Below, in pieces: positions 5,403 through 5,448 of a DNA stretch of 5,448 nt (the stretch's first letter is position 1; the number at the start of each line of letters is the position of its first letter). The translations under genes were made by a program, and so were the position numbers. The stretch is taken from the NCBI GenBank assembly GCA_016199015.1, contig JACQHN010000450.1:1-5448 (forward strand), written 5' to 3'. Under the pieces are notes generated by a model that saw nothing but the letters and a program-made list of their open reading frames with translations, was not told where the DNA came from and ran no database searches. This DNA is from Nitrospira defluvii (GTDB lineage: Bacteria; Nitrospirota; Nitrospiria; Nitrospirales; Nitrospiraceae).

Positions 5403-5448
5403 CTGCCGCGACGTTTGACCATACTGTTCTCGTCGTGGACGACGATCC
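5399..5448 (+). CDS. Response regulator, N-terminal fragment of a receiver domain (runs off the window)
   Basis: Sixteen complete codons read MTAATFDHTVLVVDDD, followed by two bases of the next codon. VLVVDDD is the first beta-strand and acidic pocket of a CheY-like receiver domain, where the aspartates bind Mg2+ for phosphorylation of a downstream aspartate. The output domain is outside the window, so it could be a DNA-binding regulator, a hybrid kinase or a cyclic-di-GMP enzyme. It overlaps the four-helix-bundle gene by the four bases ATGA and has its own GGAGG, so the two are probably co-transcribed. Confidence 0.75.
   Translation, partial: MTAATFDHTVLVVDDD

Overview
The window reads as a stretch of Gram-negative bacterial chromosome with moderately high GC and all genes on the + strand. 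It holds two complete TonB-dependent outer-membrane receptors, a small Vsr-like (DUF559) endonuclease gene between them, a four-helix-bundle protein of the 23S rRNA intervening-sequence family, and the first 16 codons of a response regulator. Receptor style, the DUF559 and four-helix-bundle genes, and the intergenic repeats together resemble Nitrospira-type (Nitrospirota) genomes. That assignment is from familiarity, not from a marker gene, and is tentative.

Layout: 1-46 is the right end of a CCCTC/GAGGG-type repeat plus a degenerate heptamer tract. 47-2104 is receptor 1. 2105-2233 holds four heptamers and a hairpin with perfect 23-bp arms. 2234-2719 is the DUF559 gene, whose last ~45 codons are repeat DNA. 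2727-4793 is receptor 2, starting inside a heptamer tract. 4794-4952 is made largely of heptamer tracts. 4953-5402 is the four-helix-bundle gene, ending in heptamers of opposite orientation. 5399-5448 is the start of a response regulator overlapping that gene by ATGA.

The receptors would sit in the outer membrane and import a scarce ligand (siderophore, cobalamin, haem or similar) with energy from TonB-ExbB-ExbD, none of which is encoded here. The substrate cannot be read from the sequence. The response regulator start suggests a signalling operon continuing to the right.

The most notable feature is the repeat architecture. A 7-bp tandem unit of the form NNTGAAT occurs at almost every gene border and supplies stop or start codons. 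Because 7 is not a multiple of 3, three + oriented units put TGA in all three frames. In reverse orientation the tract is open in all frames and is translated as a protein tail. A second, GC-rich palindromic family flanks the DUF559 gene and encodes its C-terminal tail. Both receptor genes also share a nearly identical 5' module (repeat end, start region, signal-peptide beginning) although the mature proteins differ widely.
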